A stretch of DNA of 64,000 nt from Mesorhizobium sp. (GCA_004020365.1 SAQR01000030.1:1-64000), one strand, 5' to 3'. Shown: positions 1-8,793, counted from the first letter of the stretch. Translations and numbers: made by a program. The notes: generated from the letters alone by a model not told the origin.

Positions 1-46
1 AATCTCCCCCCTCGTGGGGGAGATGTCCGGCAGGACAGAGGGGGGC
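1..46. repeat. Palindromic intergenic repeat, family B (partial copy)
   Basis: A 9-bp hairpin (2-10 pairing with 16-24, loop of 5) is followed by the G-rich tail GGCAGGACAGAGGGGGG. The same architecture, a CTCCCCC hairpin then a purine-rich tail, recurs at 18342-18495. The copy may continue to the left of the window. It lies downstream of ppk2, where it could also act as a transcript-end hairpin. Confidence 0.7.
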
Positions 47-89
47 GCGAAGGAATGCCGCCCGTCCGGGCCTTTAGCATCCCAGATGA

Positions 90-1010
90 TTAATACTTCT
101 CCGGAACATACAGATCGCGCGGCAATACCTGGCGCTCGTATTCTGGATTGAAGACGCGGTCGGGCAGCGTGATCTCTTCGTGCGGCACTTCCTCATAGGG
201 CATCTGCTTGAGGAGATGATCGATGCAGTTCAGGCGCGCCCGCTTCTTGTCGTTGCCTTCGACGATGAACCAGGGGGCTTCGGGGATGTTGGTGCGGGCG
301 AAGGTCTCTTCCTTGGCCTTGGTGTACTGTTCCCAGCGCACGCGCGACTGCAGGTCCATCGGCGACAGCTTCCACTGCTTCATCGGATCATGGATGCGCA
401 TCTGAAAGCGCATCTGCTGTTCCTCGTCGGTGATGGAAAACCAGTATTTGACCAGGGTGATGCCGGAGCGGACCAGCATGCGCTCGAACTCCGGCACGTC
501 GCGAAAAAACTCCTCGACCTGGTCCGGCTCGGCGAAGCCCATCACACGCTCGACGCCGGAGCGGTTGTACCAGGAGCGGTCGAACAGAATGATCTCGCCG
601 CCTGCCGGCAGATGCGGCACGTAGCGCTGGAAATACCATTGCGACTTCTCGCGCTCGGTCGGCGCCGGAAGTGCGACGACGCGGCAGATGCGCGGATTGA
701 GCCGCTGGGTGATGCGCTTGATGACGCCGCCCTTGCCGGCCGAATCGCGGCCCTCGAAAACCACCACCAGCTTCTTCTTGGTGTAAGCCACCCAGGACTG
801 CAGCTTGATCAATTCGGATTGCAGCGTGATCAGGTCGCGAAAATATTGCAGGCGATCCATCGAGGGCGGATGCGCGTTTTTATAGATCTTGGCGATCTCC
901 AGCGACAGCGCCGGTTCCGACATCTCCAGCTCATAATCCTCGTCGAGCGTGTCGGCCAGTTCCGCTTCCAGCCAGTCCTTGGCGGGAGAATTCTGTTTTG
1001 CTTCGGTCAT
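90..1010 (-). CDS. ppk2: Polyphosphate kinase 2 (PPK2 family)
   Basis: A 306-residue protein of the PPK2 family, which transfers phosphate between polyphosphate and nucleoside diphosphates or monophosphates. The Walker A-like motif GRDSAGKGG is at residues 87-95 and the Walker B-like segment FDRSWYNRSG at about 143-152, both diagnostic of the family. The acidic N-terminal 50 residues precede the kinase core, and length is normal for a single-domain (class I) PPK2. It is transcribed leftward, divergent from the aldo/keto reductase across about 255 bp. Whether it prefers ADP or GDP cannot be read from sequence here. A Ppx/GppA phosphatase is encoded 34 kb away in the same window. Confidence 0.95.
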   Translation of the reverse strand: MTEAKQNSPAKDWLEAELADTLDEDYELEMSEPALSLEIAKIYKNAHPPSMDRLQYFRDLITLQSELIKLQSWVAYTKKKLVVVFEGRDSAGKGGVIKRITQRLNPRICRVVALPAPTEREKSQWYFQRYVPHLPAGGEIILFDRSWYNRSGVERVMGFAEPDQVEEFFRDVPEFERMLVRSGITLVKYWFSITDEEQQMRFQMRIHDPMKQWKLSPMDLQSRVRWEQYTKAKEETFARTNIPEAPWFIVEGNDKKRARLNCIDHLLKQMPYEEVPHEEITLPDRVFNPEYERQVLPRDLYVPEKY

Positions 1011-1266
1011 TTATGCTGCTCCGCGTGCACGCCCGTGTCGGCGTCGGCCTACCGGCCGAGATCGGACACCTTGAGCCGATCTGCATATAGCCCGGCAATG
1101 ACGGTTTTATTGCAGCCGGCCCGTGCGCCGGTCGCCCAACGCCGTGAGATGTGATCAATCAGCCTCCCTGGCACGCACGACAAACGGCTCGAATTGTCCT
1201 ACAAATGCCAGCTTCCGCCGGGCAGCCTTCAAAGCACCCTTCTCAACGCAATTGCGAGGATCTGAC

Positions 1267-2310
1267 ATGGAATACCGCACACTCGGCCGTTCCGGGCTGA
1301 AGGTTTCGACGCTGACCATGGGCACCATGACTTTTGGCGGCGCCGGCGCATTTTCGGCGGTCGGCAAGACCGATCTCGACGAGGCGCGCCGGATGATCGA
1401 CCTCTGCATCGACGCCGGCATCAATCTCATCGACACCGCCAATGTCTACTCGAACGGGCTTTCGGAAGAGATCATCGGCGAAGCGCTCGGCGGCAAACGC
1501 AAGGGCGATGTGATGATCGCCTCCAAGGCGCGCATGCGGATCGGCGACGGCCCCAACGATGAGGGCCTGTCGCGCTACCATTTGATCCGCGAGTGCGAGA
1601 AGAGCCTGAAACGCCTCAGGACCGACGTCATCGACATCTATTTCCTGCACGAATGGGACGGCACGACGCCGCTCGAGGAGACCATCGCCGCGCTCGATAC
1701 GCTCGTCAGCCAGGGCAAGGTCCGCTATGTCGGCTGTTCCAACTATTCCGGCTGGCAGGTGATGAAGGCGCTGGGGATCAGCGACCGCCAGCACCAGCCA
1801 CGCTTCGTCACCCAGCAGATCCACTACACGCTGGAAGCGCGCGAAGCCGAATATGAACTGCTGCCGATCTCGGTCGATCAGGGACTTGGGGTGCTGGTGT
1901 GGAGCCCGCTCGCCGGTGGATTGCTGTCCGGCAAATACAACCGCGACCAGGCCACAGCCCGCCAGCTCAGCGGCTGGACCGAACCGCCGATCCGCGACGA
2001 GGACCGGCTGTGGCGGATCGTCGACGTGCTTGCCTATATCGGCAACAACCATGGCGTCTCCGCGGCACAGGTGGCGCTTGCCTGGCTGCTCGGCCGGCCC
2101 GCGGTCAGCTCGCTGGTGATCGGCGGCCGGACCGAAGCGCAGTTCAAGGACAACATCGCCGCCGCTAGCCTGGTGCTGACCAGCGACGAGCGCGCACGCC
2201 TCGACGCTGTCAGCCGCCCGCCGGTTCTCTATCCCTATTGGCACCAGCAATTCACGGCAAAAGACCGGTTTGGCCCGGCCGATCTGGTTCTTGACCGGGA
2301 GGATATCTGA
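1267..2310 (+). CDS. Aldo/keto reductase
   Basis: A 347-residue NAD(P)H-dependent oxidoreductase of the AKR superfamily (TIM barrel, cytoplasmic). The catalytic tetrad is visible as Asp56 and Tyr61 (in IDTANVYSNG), Lys87 (IASKAR) and His128 (YFLHEWDG). The ATG at 1267 is chosen because GAGG at 1256-1259 sits just upstream and MEYRTLGRSGLKVS is the usual AKR N-terminus; the reading frame is open further upstream without family similarity. The C-terminal part carries the typical cofactor-binding AWLLGRP...VIGGR segment. The substrate is unknown. It is followed after 158 bp by a MocR-type regulator on the same strand, which could control it. Confidence 0.93.
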   Translation: MEYRTLGRSGLKVSTLTMGTMTFGGAGAFSAVGKTDLDEARRMIDLCIDAGINLIDTANVYSNGLSEEIIGEALGGKRKGDVMIASKARMRIGDGPNDEGLSRYHLIRECEKSLKRLRTDVIDIYFLHEWDGTTPLEETIAALDTLVSQGKVRYVGCSNYSGWQVMKALGISDRQHQPRFVTQQIHYTLEAREAEYELLPISVDQGLGVLVWSPLAGGLLSGKYNRDQATARQLSGWTEPPIRDEDRLWRIVDVLAYIGNNHGVSAAQVALAWLLGRPAVSSLVIGGRTEAQFKDNIAAASLVLTSDERARLDAVSRPPVLYPYWHQQFTAKDRFGPADLVLDREDI

Positions 2311-2468
2311 CAACGATCCGGATCTGTCACGCCGGAGCAAGTCGCCGATCCTCGATATGAGCTTCGCGCGGCGTTTCTCCGGCCAGTTGGCTGAAGGATC
2401 TTCATCTTCTCACGTCGTTGGCCTATCATCGTTGCTCACTTTTCAAATAGAAAGTGATCCAGAAAGTC

Positions 2469-3998
2469 ATGGCGCGGCGGCAAGACCTAATCACGATCGC
2501 TTCGCTGCGGTCCTTTGATCGGACGAGCGGCCGCATCGGCCAGCAATTCGCGCAAGCGCTTCGTGATGCGATTGCGAAGGGGGAGTTGAAGCCCGGGGAG
2601 CGCCTACCATCGACGAGGGCATTGTCCGCTACTCTGGGAATTGCACGCGGCACCATTGTTGAAGCTTTCGACCAGCTCTATGCCGAAGGTTACCTGCAGA
2701 CGCGGGCGCGAAGCGGCACGGTTGTCGCAAATGTCCATGAGGACGCGTCTGGTCATTTTTCAGCGGAAATGACGCTCGACGCGCCCGCCGCAGAACTCCC
2801 CCTGCCGACAAATGTCGCCCGGCTGGCTGCCGTCGCAACGGCATTGCAACCGCAGCGAGCGCAGCCTTTTGCCATCGCACATCCGGCCGGCAGCGTTGCG
2901 CCCGACGACAAGTGGCGGCGGCTGGGGAACCGGGTTCGGGCAACACGACCCGCGGCCCCTTCTGGATACATCGATCCAAGAGGGCTGCCGGAACTGCGTG
3001 CGGCGATAGCCGAGTATGTCCGCAAGGCGCGGGCAGTGAAGTGCACCGCCGATCAGGTCATCATCACTGCGGGAACGCAGCAGGGGCTGTTCCTGGCGGC
3101 AACGGTGCTGCTGACGAGCGGAGACGCCGTCTGGGCCGAGGATCCGGCCTATCCGGGGATTGAGGCCGTGCTCGGCAATTTCAACATCGCAACCTGGCGG
3201 ATCCCGGTCGACGGCCAGGGCATCGACGTCAAGGAGGGGATCCTTCGATGTCCTGGCGCGCGCGTCGCCTTCGTCACACCCTCCCACCAATATCCGCTCG
3301 GCATGCCGCTCAGCATGCCGCGACGTACGTCACTGCTTTCATGGGCTCGCGACAATAATGCCTGGGTCGTGGAAGACGACTATGACAGCGAACTGCGATA
3401 CGCGGGATATCCGTTCCCTTCCCTGCAAGGGCTCGACCCATCGCGGGTTGTCTATCTCGGCACCATGAGCAAGATGCTGTTTTCGTCGCTGCGCCTCGGT
3501 TATGCGATCGTGCCGGAGCCTTTGATCGATGCCTTCGCCGGGGCGCGCGCGATGATCGACCGCCATTCCCCCACACCCGATCAGCATGTCCTGGCAAGCT
3601 ATATGCGCGAGGGGCTCTTCGAGGCGCATGTGCGCCGGATTCGCGGCGCGTATTCGGAAAGGCGGGGCGCCCTGATCAAGGCAATCGAACAGGAGCTCCC
3701 CTCGTGGGCGACCCTGCAGCCATCGGACCAAGGCATGCATCTCGTGCTGTGGCTGCCTCTTGGTATCGATGATGTGAAAATCGCCGACGAAGCGGGCAAG
3801 GTCCGTCTTGTCGTCAGGCCGATTTCGCCAATGTTCGCCAATCCTCCTGCCCGTTTTGGCCTGATGCTGGGTTTTGGCGGATTTACCCCTGGCGAACTCC
3901 AAGCCGCTGTGCGGCGGCTGAAAGACGTACTCGATGCCTCCGTCGGAGCGATACGCGGACCGCTGTCCAAGCCCGAACATCTCACAGCCGAAGCCTGA
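2469..3998 (+). CDS. MocR/PdxR-type transcriptional regulator (GntR HTH fused to aminotransferase fold)
   Basis: A 509-residue chimeric regulator. Residues about 10-85 form a GntR-type winged helix (IGQQFAQALRDAIAKGELKPG, then LPSTRALSATLGIARGTI); residues about 115-500 form a fold-type I aminotransferase domain with a PLP-lysine segment SKMLFSSLRLGY. Proteins of this class sense PLP or amino-acid-like ligands and usually control a neighbouring gene. ATG 2469 is preferred to the in-frame GTG at 2454, but no strong ribosome site decides it. A hairpin follows the stop codon directly. Plausible targets are the upstream aldo/keto reductase or the downstream PaiB/rubredoxin group; this is inference from position only. 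Confidence 0.92.
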   Translation: MARRQDLITIASLRSFDRTSGRIGQQFAQALRDAIAKGELKPGERLPSTRALSATLGIARGTIVEAFDQLYAEGYLQTRARSGTVVANVHEDASGHFSAEMTLDAPAAELPLPTNVARLAAVATALQPQRAQPFAIAHPAGSVAPDDKWRRLGNRVRATRPAAPSGYIDPRGLPELRAAIAEYVRKARAVKCTADQVIITAGTQQGLFLAATVLLTSGDAVWAEDPAYPGIEAVLGNFNIATWRIPVDGQGIDVKEGILRCPGARVAFVTPSHQYPLGMPLSMPRRTSLLSWARDNNAWVVEDDYDSELRYAGYPFPSLQGLDPSRVVYLGTMSKMLFSSLRLGYAIVPEPLIDAFAGARAMIDRHSPTPDQHVLASYMREGLFEAHVRRIRGAYSERRGALIKAIEQELPSWATLQPSDQGMHLVLWLPLGIDDVKIADEAGKVRLVVRPISPMFANPPARFGLMLGFGGFTPGELQAAVRRLKDVLDASVGAIRGPLSKPEHLTAEA

Positions 3999-4027
3999 AG
4001 CCATCCCCAGCCCACAGGGGATGGCTT
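3998..4027 (+). terminator. Hairpin at the end of the MocR-type gene
   Basis: An 11-bp stem (3998-4008 with 4017-4027) and an 8-base loop begin on the last base of the stop codon. Only a short T tract follows, so it is either an imperfect intrinsic terminator or an mRNA 3-prime stabilising hairpin. Confidence 0.6.
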
Positions 4028-4148
4028 AGCGGTTCGTGTGGTTCACCGAAAATAACGAATACTGGTCCTGTGAAATGGGCCAATTCGGATCAAGGATGCT
4101 CCAGATATCGAGCGAGCCGTTTGCGGCTCCGAGAAAATGGAGCACCCG

Positions 4149-4367
4149 ATGAGCGACGACACCGTTCCGACGCTTGACAAGCTCATCGATCGGAACCCGC
4201 CCTACAAGACGTGGCTTTGCGTCCTGTGCGGTCTCGTCTACAGCGAGAAAGATGGCTGGCCCGACGACGGCATTCCGCCCGGGACGCGCTGGGCCGATGT
4301 GCCGGAGGACTGGGCTTGTCCCGACTGCGGTACTTCCAAAGCCGATTTCCAGATGACCGAAATTTGA
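4149..4367 (+). CDS. Rubredoxin
   Basis: A 72-residue one-iron electron carrier. Two CxxCG knuckles supply the four iron ligands: Cys24/Cys27 (CVLCG) and Cys57/Cys60 (CPDCG). The aromatic and proline core [16 protein letters not shown] is intact. GGAG at 4138-4141 supports ATG 4149, 12 bases downstream of the first possible in-frame ATG. The partner is probably the FAD reductase encoded 0.7 kb downstream. Rubredoxins of aerobic bacteria pass electrons to alkane hydroxylases or peroxide-reducing enzymes; no hydroxylase gene is present here, so the final acceptor is unknown. Confidence 0.95.
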   Translation: MSDDTVPTLDKLIDRNPPYKTWLCVLCGLVYSEKDGWPDDGIPPGTRWADVPEDWACPDCGTSKADFQMTEI

Positions 4368-4427
4368 CAACAGTTCTAGCCCGGCTTGGCGACAAGCGAG
4401 GCCAACGACTTGCGCCCAGGAGTTCAC

Positions 4428-5072
4428 ATGTACGTACCGCCGCACTTTGCCGAAAACCGTCCAGAGGTTCTTTTCGATCTGATCGAGAAGAATCCGTTCG
4501 GCATCCTCGTCACCAACGGCCAAGCCGGCCTCGACGCCAACCACCTTCCGTTCGAGCTGAACAGGTCCGAGGGAGTAAACGGCACCCTCCACTGCCATGT
4601 CGCGCGCGCCAACCCTGTCTGGCAGGATGTGTCGACCGGCGACGAAGTGCTGGTCGTCTTCCGCGCCGCCGATGCCTATATCGCTCCCAACTGGTATCCG
4701 AGCAAGCGCGAGTTCAAGAAGCAGGTCCCGACCTGGAACTATCTCGTGGTCCATGCGCACGGCCGGGTCACGATCCGCGATGACGAGCGCTATGTGCGTG
4801 GCCTGGTCGCCCGCCTCACCCGCACGCATGAGGCGGCACAGGCGGACCCCTGGAAGATGACCGACAGTCCCAAGGACTATATCGACATGATGCTGAAGGC
4901 GATCGTCGGCGTCGAAATCGAGATCACCCGCCTGACGGGCAAGTTCAAGTTGAGTCAGAATCGCGAGGCGCGCGATATCCTCGAGGCGGGAGAGATGTTG
5001 CAGAAGCAGGGCGACGAGTTGATCGGCGGCAGCATGATTGCCTTCGGCACCGAAAAGGCACGTCAATCCTAA
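4428..5072 (+). CDS. PaiB-family FMN-binding protein
   Basis: A 214-residue split-barrel flavin-binding protein of the PaiB family, described in Bacillus as a negative transcriptional regulator but in proteobacteria more likely a flavin-reductase-like protein. MYVPPHFAENRP at the N-terminus and NGTLHCHVARANP in the middle are family hallmarks. AGGAG at 4418-4422 fixes ATG 4428; an upstream in-frame TTG at 4386 has no ribosome site. It lies between rubredoxin (60 bp before) and the FAD reductase (30 bp after), all on one strand, so an electron-transfer role with bound FMN is plausible. In other bacteria PaiB genes often neighbour MocR-type regulators, as here. Confidence 0.88.
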   Translation: MYVPPHFAENRPEVLFDLIEKNPFGILVTNGQAGLDANHLPFELNRSEGVNGTLHCHVARANPVWQDVSTGDEVLVVFRAADAYIAPNWYPSKREFKKQVPTWNYLVVHAHGRVTIRDDERYVRGLVARLTRTHEAAQADPWKMTDSPKDYIDMMLKAIVGVEIEITRLTGKFKLSQNREARDILEAGEMLQKQGDELIGGSMIAFGTEKARQS

Positions 5073-5102
5073 GGCTAGGCCTGGTTTCTGGGGTATTCCA
5101 TT

Positions 5103-6335
5103 GTGAACGCGCAATCCGTAGTTGTCGTCGGTGCTGGCCATAGCGGCGCGAAGACGGCAGCCGCCCTTCGCAAGCATGGTTGGACCGGAGAAATCACTTT
5201 GGTCGGCGACGAGCCTCACGCCCCATATGACCGCCCGCCTCTATCCAAGGCCGTGCTTCTCGGCAGGAAAACCAGCGAACAGTGCGCCTTCTTTCCGGCC
5301 ACCTGGTTTGGTGAAAGCGATATCGGCCTTCTGCTCGATAAACCGGTCGGGAGCATCGATCGCCGGAACAAGCGCGTCGTGCTGTCCGACGGCCAGGACC
5401 TGCCCTACGGAAAGCTGCTTTTGGCGACGGGCTCGGCGATCAATCGGTTGACGATACCCGGAGCGGAGCTGGACGGCGTCTGGCCGCTGCGAACACCCCA
5501 ACACGCGGATGCGATCGCGCGCTCGTTGCGAAGCGGGCAAAAGGTGGTCGTGATCGGAGCCGGCGTGATCGGGCTGGAAGTCGCCGCGGCCGCGGTGGAG
5601 CTCGGCTGCGTCGTTCACGTCCTGGAAGTGGCGCCTCATGCCATGGGTCGCAGCCTGCCGCTGGCGGTTTCGGAGGCACTGGTTTCAAAGCATCGTAGCC
5701 GCGGCGTCGATCTGCGCTTCGGCGTCCGCGTGGCCGCACTGGAAGGCTGGGGCACGGTCTCATCTGTCCGTCTTGAAGGCGGCGAGGTCATCGCCTGCGA
5801 CGTTGTCGTCTACGGCGTCGGCGTCCGGCCGCGGACCGAGCTGGCCGAGGCAGCCGGACTCGCCGTCGACAACGGTATCGTCGCCAATCGGTTGTTGCAG
5901 ACGCAGGATCCCGACATTTTTGCATGCGGCGACGTCTGCCGATACGAAAGCCGGCTTTTCGGCAGCGCGCTGAGACTGGAAAACTGGCGCAACGCCGAAG
6001 ATCAGGCGGACACGGCGGCGCGCAACATGCTTGGTCAAGAAAAGGCGTTCGACGAGGTGCCGTGGTTCTGGAGCAACCAGTATGATTTTGCGCTTCAGGT
6101 TGCCGGCCTGCCGACGCATGGCGAAATCACCATCCCGGCGACATCGGGTGCCGCACGCCTCTTCCTGTCAGTCACGGCCGACGGCGTGCTTCGCGGCGCA
6201 AGCGCCATCGGCCCGGTCCGCGACGTTGCAAGCCAGATCAGAAAGCTCAAGGCAGCAATCGCTTTGGCGCCAACGATCGACATCGGGACAAACGGGTGCT
6301 CGCCAGCAGCGATCGACGCCCTTCTGGAGAACTAG
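5103..6335 (+). CDS. FAD-dependent rubredoxin/ferredoxin reductase
   Basis: A 410-residue NAD(P)H:rubredoxin or ferredoxin oxidoreductase. The FAD-binding GAGHSG is at residues 10-15, the conserved YDRPPLSK at 42-49, the NAD(P)H-binding GAGVIG at 152-157, and the second FAD contact FACGDVCRY near residue 275. The C-terminal DVPWFWSNQYD-like segment (EVPWFWSNQYDFALQ) is typical of the oxygenase-coupled reductases. It starts with GTG at 5103. Position directly behind rubredoxin and PaiB suggests that it reduces the rubredoxin. Confidence 0.92.
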   Translation: MNAQSVVVVGAGHSGAKTAAALRKHGWTGEITLVGDEPHAPYDRPPLSKAVLLGRKTSEQCAFFPATWFGESDIGLLLDKPVGSIDRRNKRVVLSDGQDLPYGKLLLATGSAINRLTIPGAELDGVWPLRTPQHADAIARSLRSGQKVVVIGAGVIGLEVAAAAVELGCVVHVLEVAPHAMGRSLPLAVSEALVSKHRSRGVDLRFGVRVAALEGWGTVSSVRLEGGEVIACDVVVYGVGVRPRTELAEAAGLAVDNGIVANRLLQTQDPDIFACGDVCRYESRLFGSALRLENWRNAEDQADTAARNMLGQEKAFDEVPWFWSNQYDFALQVAGLPTHGEITIPATSGAARLFLSVTADGVLRGASAIGPVRDVASQIRKLKAAIALAPTIDIGTNGCSPAAIDALLEN

Positions 6336-6706
6336 CACCGATCCGGGACCAATCTTTAGCCCCGAGACAGTCCTCGTAGATGGATAAGCACCAGTTCGGC
6401 ACCTGTTCAGCTTGAGCAGGAGCTACGAGGCGTTGTTCACGCCTCCGTCTTCCTTGCGTCAGTAAGACGCCATCACATCACTGGCGAATGCCAGCTTTGC
6501 CGTTCCGCTTCTTACTCAACGAAGCAATAACAACGACTGGCGGACCCCTCCTACACCATTGTGCCGGCTATCCTGCAAGCCACGGACCCGTGTTCAGCCG
6601 GCCTGCCGGCTATCTATGGAGCCGATCGCCCTTTGTGGTGTTGTGTTTGTAGGCCAATGCTCCTAGGCAGGGCTAAGAACCTTTGGCGATTATGAAAGGA
6701 AGAGAT
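6336..6706. other. Intergenic stretch with no recognised gene
   Basis: About 370 bases between the FAD reductase and the 52-residue protein. I find no convincing ORF, RNA gene or terminator on either strand. It presumably holds the promoter of the small gene. Confidence 0.5.
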
Positions 6707-6865
6707 ATGGCTCGAGCACCGAATTACGGCCAGGAACGCAAGGAACGCGACCGGCAGAAGGCTGCCAAGAAGGCGGAAAAGCAAGCGGCCAAGGTCGCAG
6801 CCAAGGAACGTTCGAAGCCGGAAGACGAGACCACGTCCGAGACCGAAACGGAAACCGCAGAGTAA
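6707..6865 (+). CDS. Small charged protein, function unknown
   Basis: A 52-residue protein. The first 40 residues are rich in Lys, Ala, Glu and Arg and should form one long amphipathic helix (ERKERDRQKAAKKAEKQAAK); the tail is Thr/Glu-rich and probably disordered. AAAGGAAGAG at 6695-6704 is a strong ribosome site for ATG 6707. The N-terminus MARAPNYGQERKER resembles small proteins that I recall as widespread and uncharacterised in Rhizobiales. No function can be assigned. Because the composition is low complexity, similarity searches need care. Confidence 0.75.
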   Translation: MARAPNYGQERKERDRQKAAKKAEKQAAKVAAKERSKPEDETTSETETETAE

Positions 6866-6927
6866 ACTGCAGGGCAATCGCTTCATAGTGACAGCGAGAG
6901 GCGATGTGGCCGCAGCCTCGGCTCGCC

Positions 6928-7058
6928 TTCTGCAGCGCTGGAGATTGGCCAAACCCCTTGTGTAGGCGTCTTTCACCCCGTCACTACACGGCGGAGAAAT
7001 GCCCGGTCCACCCTCCGCAGCTGCTGCGGAGGACGGGCAGGGCAATGAGGGGCAGCGC
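6928..7058. repeat. Palindromic intergenic repeat, family A, with a nested palindrome
   Basis: Shares TCTGCAGCGCTGGAGATTGG, CCCCGTCACTA-ACGG and CGGGCAGGGCAATGAGGGGC blocks with copies at 22206-22384 and 46995-47184. Unlike those it carries an extra perfect palindrome of two 10-bp arms at 7012-7021 and 7023-7032 (CCTCCGCAGC / GCTGCGGAGG) that interrupts the CCCGG-CAGGGCAATGAGG block. Confidence 0.75.
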
Positions 7059-7127
7059 AACCTGAAGCGATTGCCCCTTAGAAAAAGCGCACCCGGCCCG
7101 CGAGGCGGATCAGATTTCGCTGCTTCT

Positions 7128-7385
7128 TCAGGCCGGCGCCTTGTCGCTGACGAAAACGTTCACTTCGCGGGCGGCGGCGATGAAGGCGCGCCTTGCGATC
7201 ATTGCCGGTTTGTCGCCGGCCAGCGCATCATGGCAGGCCTGCAGCGCTTCGCGATGTTTTTGACTGCGCTTGCCGGGCCAGCTGTTGAGGAGGTAGTCGG
7301 AAGCCTCGCGCGCCGTGCGCACGAGCTGAGTGCTTCCCGCCGCGCCCTTGACGGTCACGGGTGTCTGAAATCGGTTGTTTTCCAT
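7128..7385 (-). CDS. DUF982 domain protein
   Basis: An 85-residue protein of the DUF982 type, small proteins expanded in Mesorhizobium and other rhizobia. The core VRTAREASDYLLNSWPGKRS followed by HREALQACHDALAGDKP matches the family pattern, in which a tryptophan-proline turn precedes an Ala-rich helix. ATG 7385 is the natural start; the frame is open upstream but overlaps the MFS leader region without similarity. It diverges from the MFS exporter gene across about 150 bp. Function is unknown for the whole family. Confidence 0.8.
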   Translation of the reverse strand: MENNRFQTPVTVKGAAGSTQLVRTAREASDYLLNSWPGKRSQKHREALQACHDALAGDKPAMIARRAFIAAAREVNVFVSDKAPA

Positions 7386-7533
7386 CGCCGCTCTTACGCC
7401 ATCGCCGCTCGCGAAGCGAGCGCGAAAGTGGTTGCCACCGCAATCACGTCGCAACGCTGGCAAATCCCCGGCAGGCAGGCCGCGCCGGTTGTTGTGCAAT
7501 GATGCCGTCGAGAGACTGCCGGACAGGACAGAC

Positions 7534-8793
7534 ATGCCGCAAGACGCTACCCCTGCCCCACAAGACGCCCACAATATCCATTGGCGCCGCAATCTAGCCG
7601 TGTGCTTTGCCGGCTCGTTCAGCACGCTTGTCGCCATGACCTTGCTGTTGCCCTTCCTGCCGCTTTACGTCGAGCAACTGGGCGCCGAGGGCCACGCGGC
7701 TGTTGTGCAGTGGTCCGGCATCGCCTATGGCGCGACCTTCTTCGCCGCCGCGCTGGTCGCGCCGCTGTGGGGACGGCTTGGCGACCGCTACGGCCGCAAG
7801 CTGATGCTGGTGCGCGCCAGTTTCGGCATGGCCGTCTGCATGTCGCTGACCGGCATGGTGGAGACCGTCTGGCAACTGGTGCTGCTACGCCTGCTGATCG
7901 GTTTCGCCGGTGGCTATTCCTCGGGCTCGACCATTCTCGTCGCCATGCAGACGCCGAAGGAGCGGTCGGGCTGGGCGCTCGGCGTGCTGTCGGCCGGCAT
8001 CACCGGCGGCGCTCTCGTCGGTCCCTTGCTCGGCGGCGCGCTGCCGCCTTTGATCGGCATCCGCGCCACCTTCCTGCTCGCCGGCGGTGTCATTTTCCTG
8101 GCGTTCCTGGCAACGACTTTTCTCATCAAGGAGAACCCTCGACCGGCAACCGATCAATCAGCATCGACTGAGACGCCGAAAGGCGGCTGGTCGCAAATCC
8201 CGGACAAGCGCCCGATCGTCGCAATGCTGGTGACCGGCATGCTGCTGAGCTTCGCCACCATGTCGATTGAGCCGATCATCGCGGTCTATGTGCAACAGAT
8301 CATCGAGGACCAAAGCCGGGTCACGCTGATGTCCGGCGTGGTCATGTCGGCGGCCGCACTTGGCGCCATCCTGTCGGCCTCGCGTCTCGGCAGGCTCGCC
8401 GACCGCGTTGGCCACTGGAACGTCATCATTGCGGCGCTTGCCGTCTCGGCGCTGCTGCTGATCCCGCAAGCCTTCGTCACCCAGGGCTGGCAGCTCGTCG
8501 GCCTGCGTTTCCTGATGGGACTGGCGCTTGGCGGCCTCTTGCCTTGCATCACCAGCGTCATCCGCCACAATGTCCCGGACGGCGTCGGCGGCAATGTGCT
8601 CGGCCTGTCGATCTCGGCGCAATATGCCGGGCAGGTCGCCGGCCCGCTGCTCGGCGGCTTCGTCGGCGGTCATTTCGGCATGCGCGCGGTGTTTCTCGGC
8701 ACGTCGGTGCTGATGGCGGGCGGAGCGGCGTATAATTGGCTGGTCCAGTCGCGCCGCGCACGCGACATGCTGGTGCGGGCGGACAAGACCTGA
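7534..8793 (+). CDS. MFS drug/efflux transporter
   Basis: A 419-residue inner-membrane protein with 12 predicted transmembrane helices. The loop 2-3 signature GRLGDRYGRKLM and its weaker repeat ASRLGRLADRVGHW in the second half identify the major facilitator superfamily; the layout suits the DHA1 drug:proton antiporters (MdtG-like). ATG 7534 begins MPQDATPAPQDAHNIHWRRNL, a short cytoplasmic leader before helix 1. The substrate is unknown. It is probably co-transcribed with the DUF423 gene 34 bp downstream. Confidence 0.9.
   Translation: MPQDATPAPQDAHNIHWRRNLAVCFAGSFSTLVAMTLLLPFLPLYVEQLGAEGHAAVVQWSGIAYGATFFAAALVAPLWGRLGDRYGRKLMLVRASFGMAVCMSLTGMVETVWQLVLLRLLIGFAGGYSSGSTILVAMQTPKERSGWALGVLSAGITGGALVGPLLGGALPPLIGIRATFLLAGGVIFLAFLATTFLIKENPRPATDQSASTETPKGGWSQIPDKRPIVAMLVTGMLLSFATMSIEPIIAVYVQQIIEDQSRVTLMSGVVMSAAALGAILSASRLGRLADRVGHWNVIIAALAVSALLLIPQAFVTQGWQLVGLRFLMGLALGGLLPCITSVIRHNVPDGVGGNVLGLSISAQYAGQVAGPLLGGFVGGHFGMRAVFLGTSVLMAGGAAYNWLVQSRRARDMLVRADKT

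Noticed and set aside
180-1154. A 324-residue frame opposite ppk2
   Set aside because: It is a high-GC antisense shadow of ppk2 with no family pattern; many such frames oppose every large gene here.
6999-7502. A plus-strand gene across the family A repeat and the DUF982 gene
   Set aside because: It begins in the repeat and runs antisense to the DUF982 gene without family similarity.
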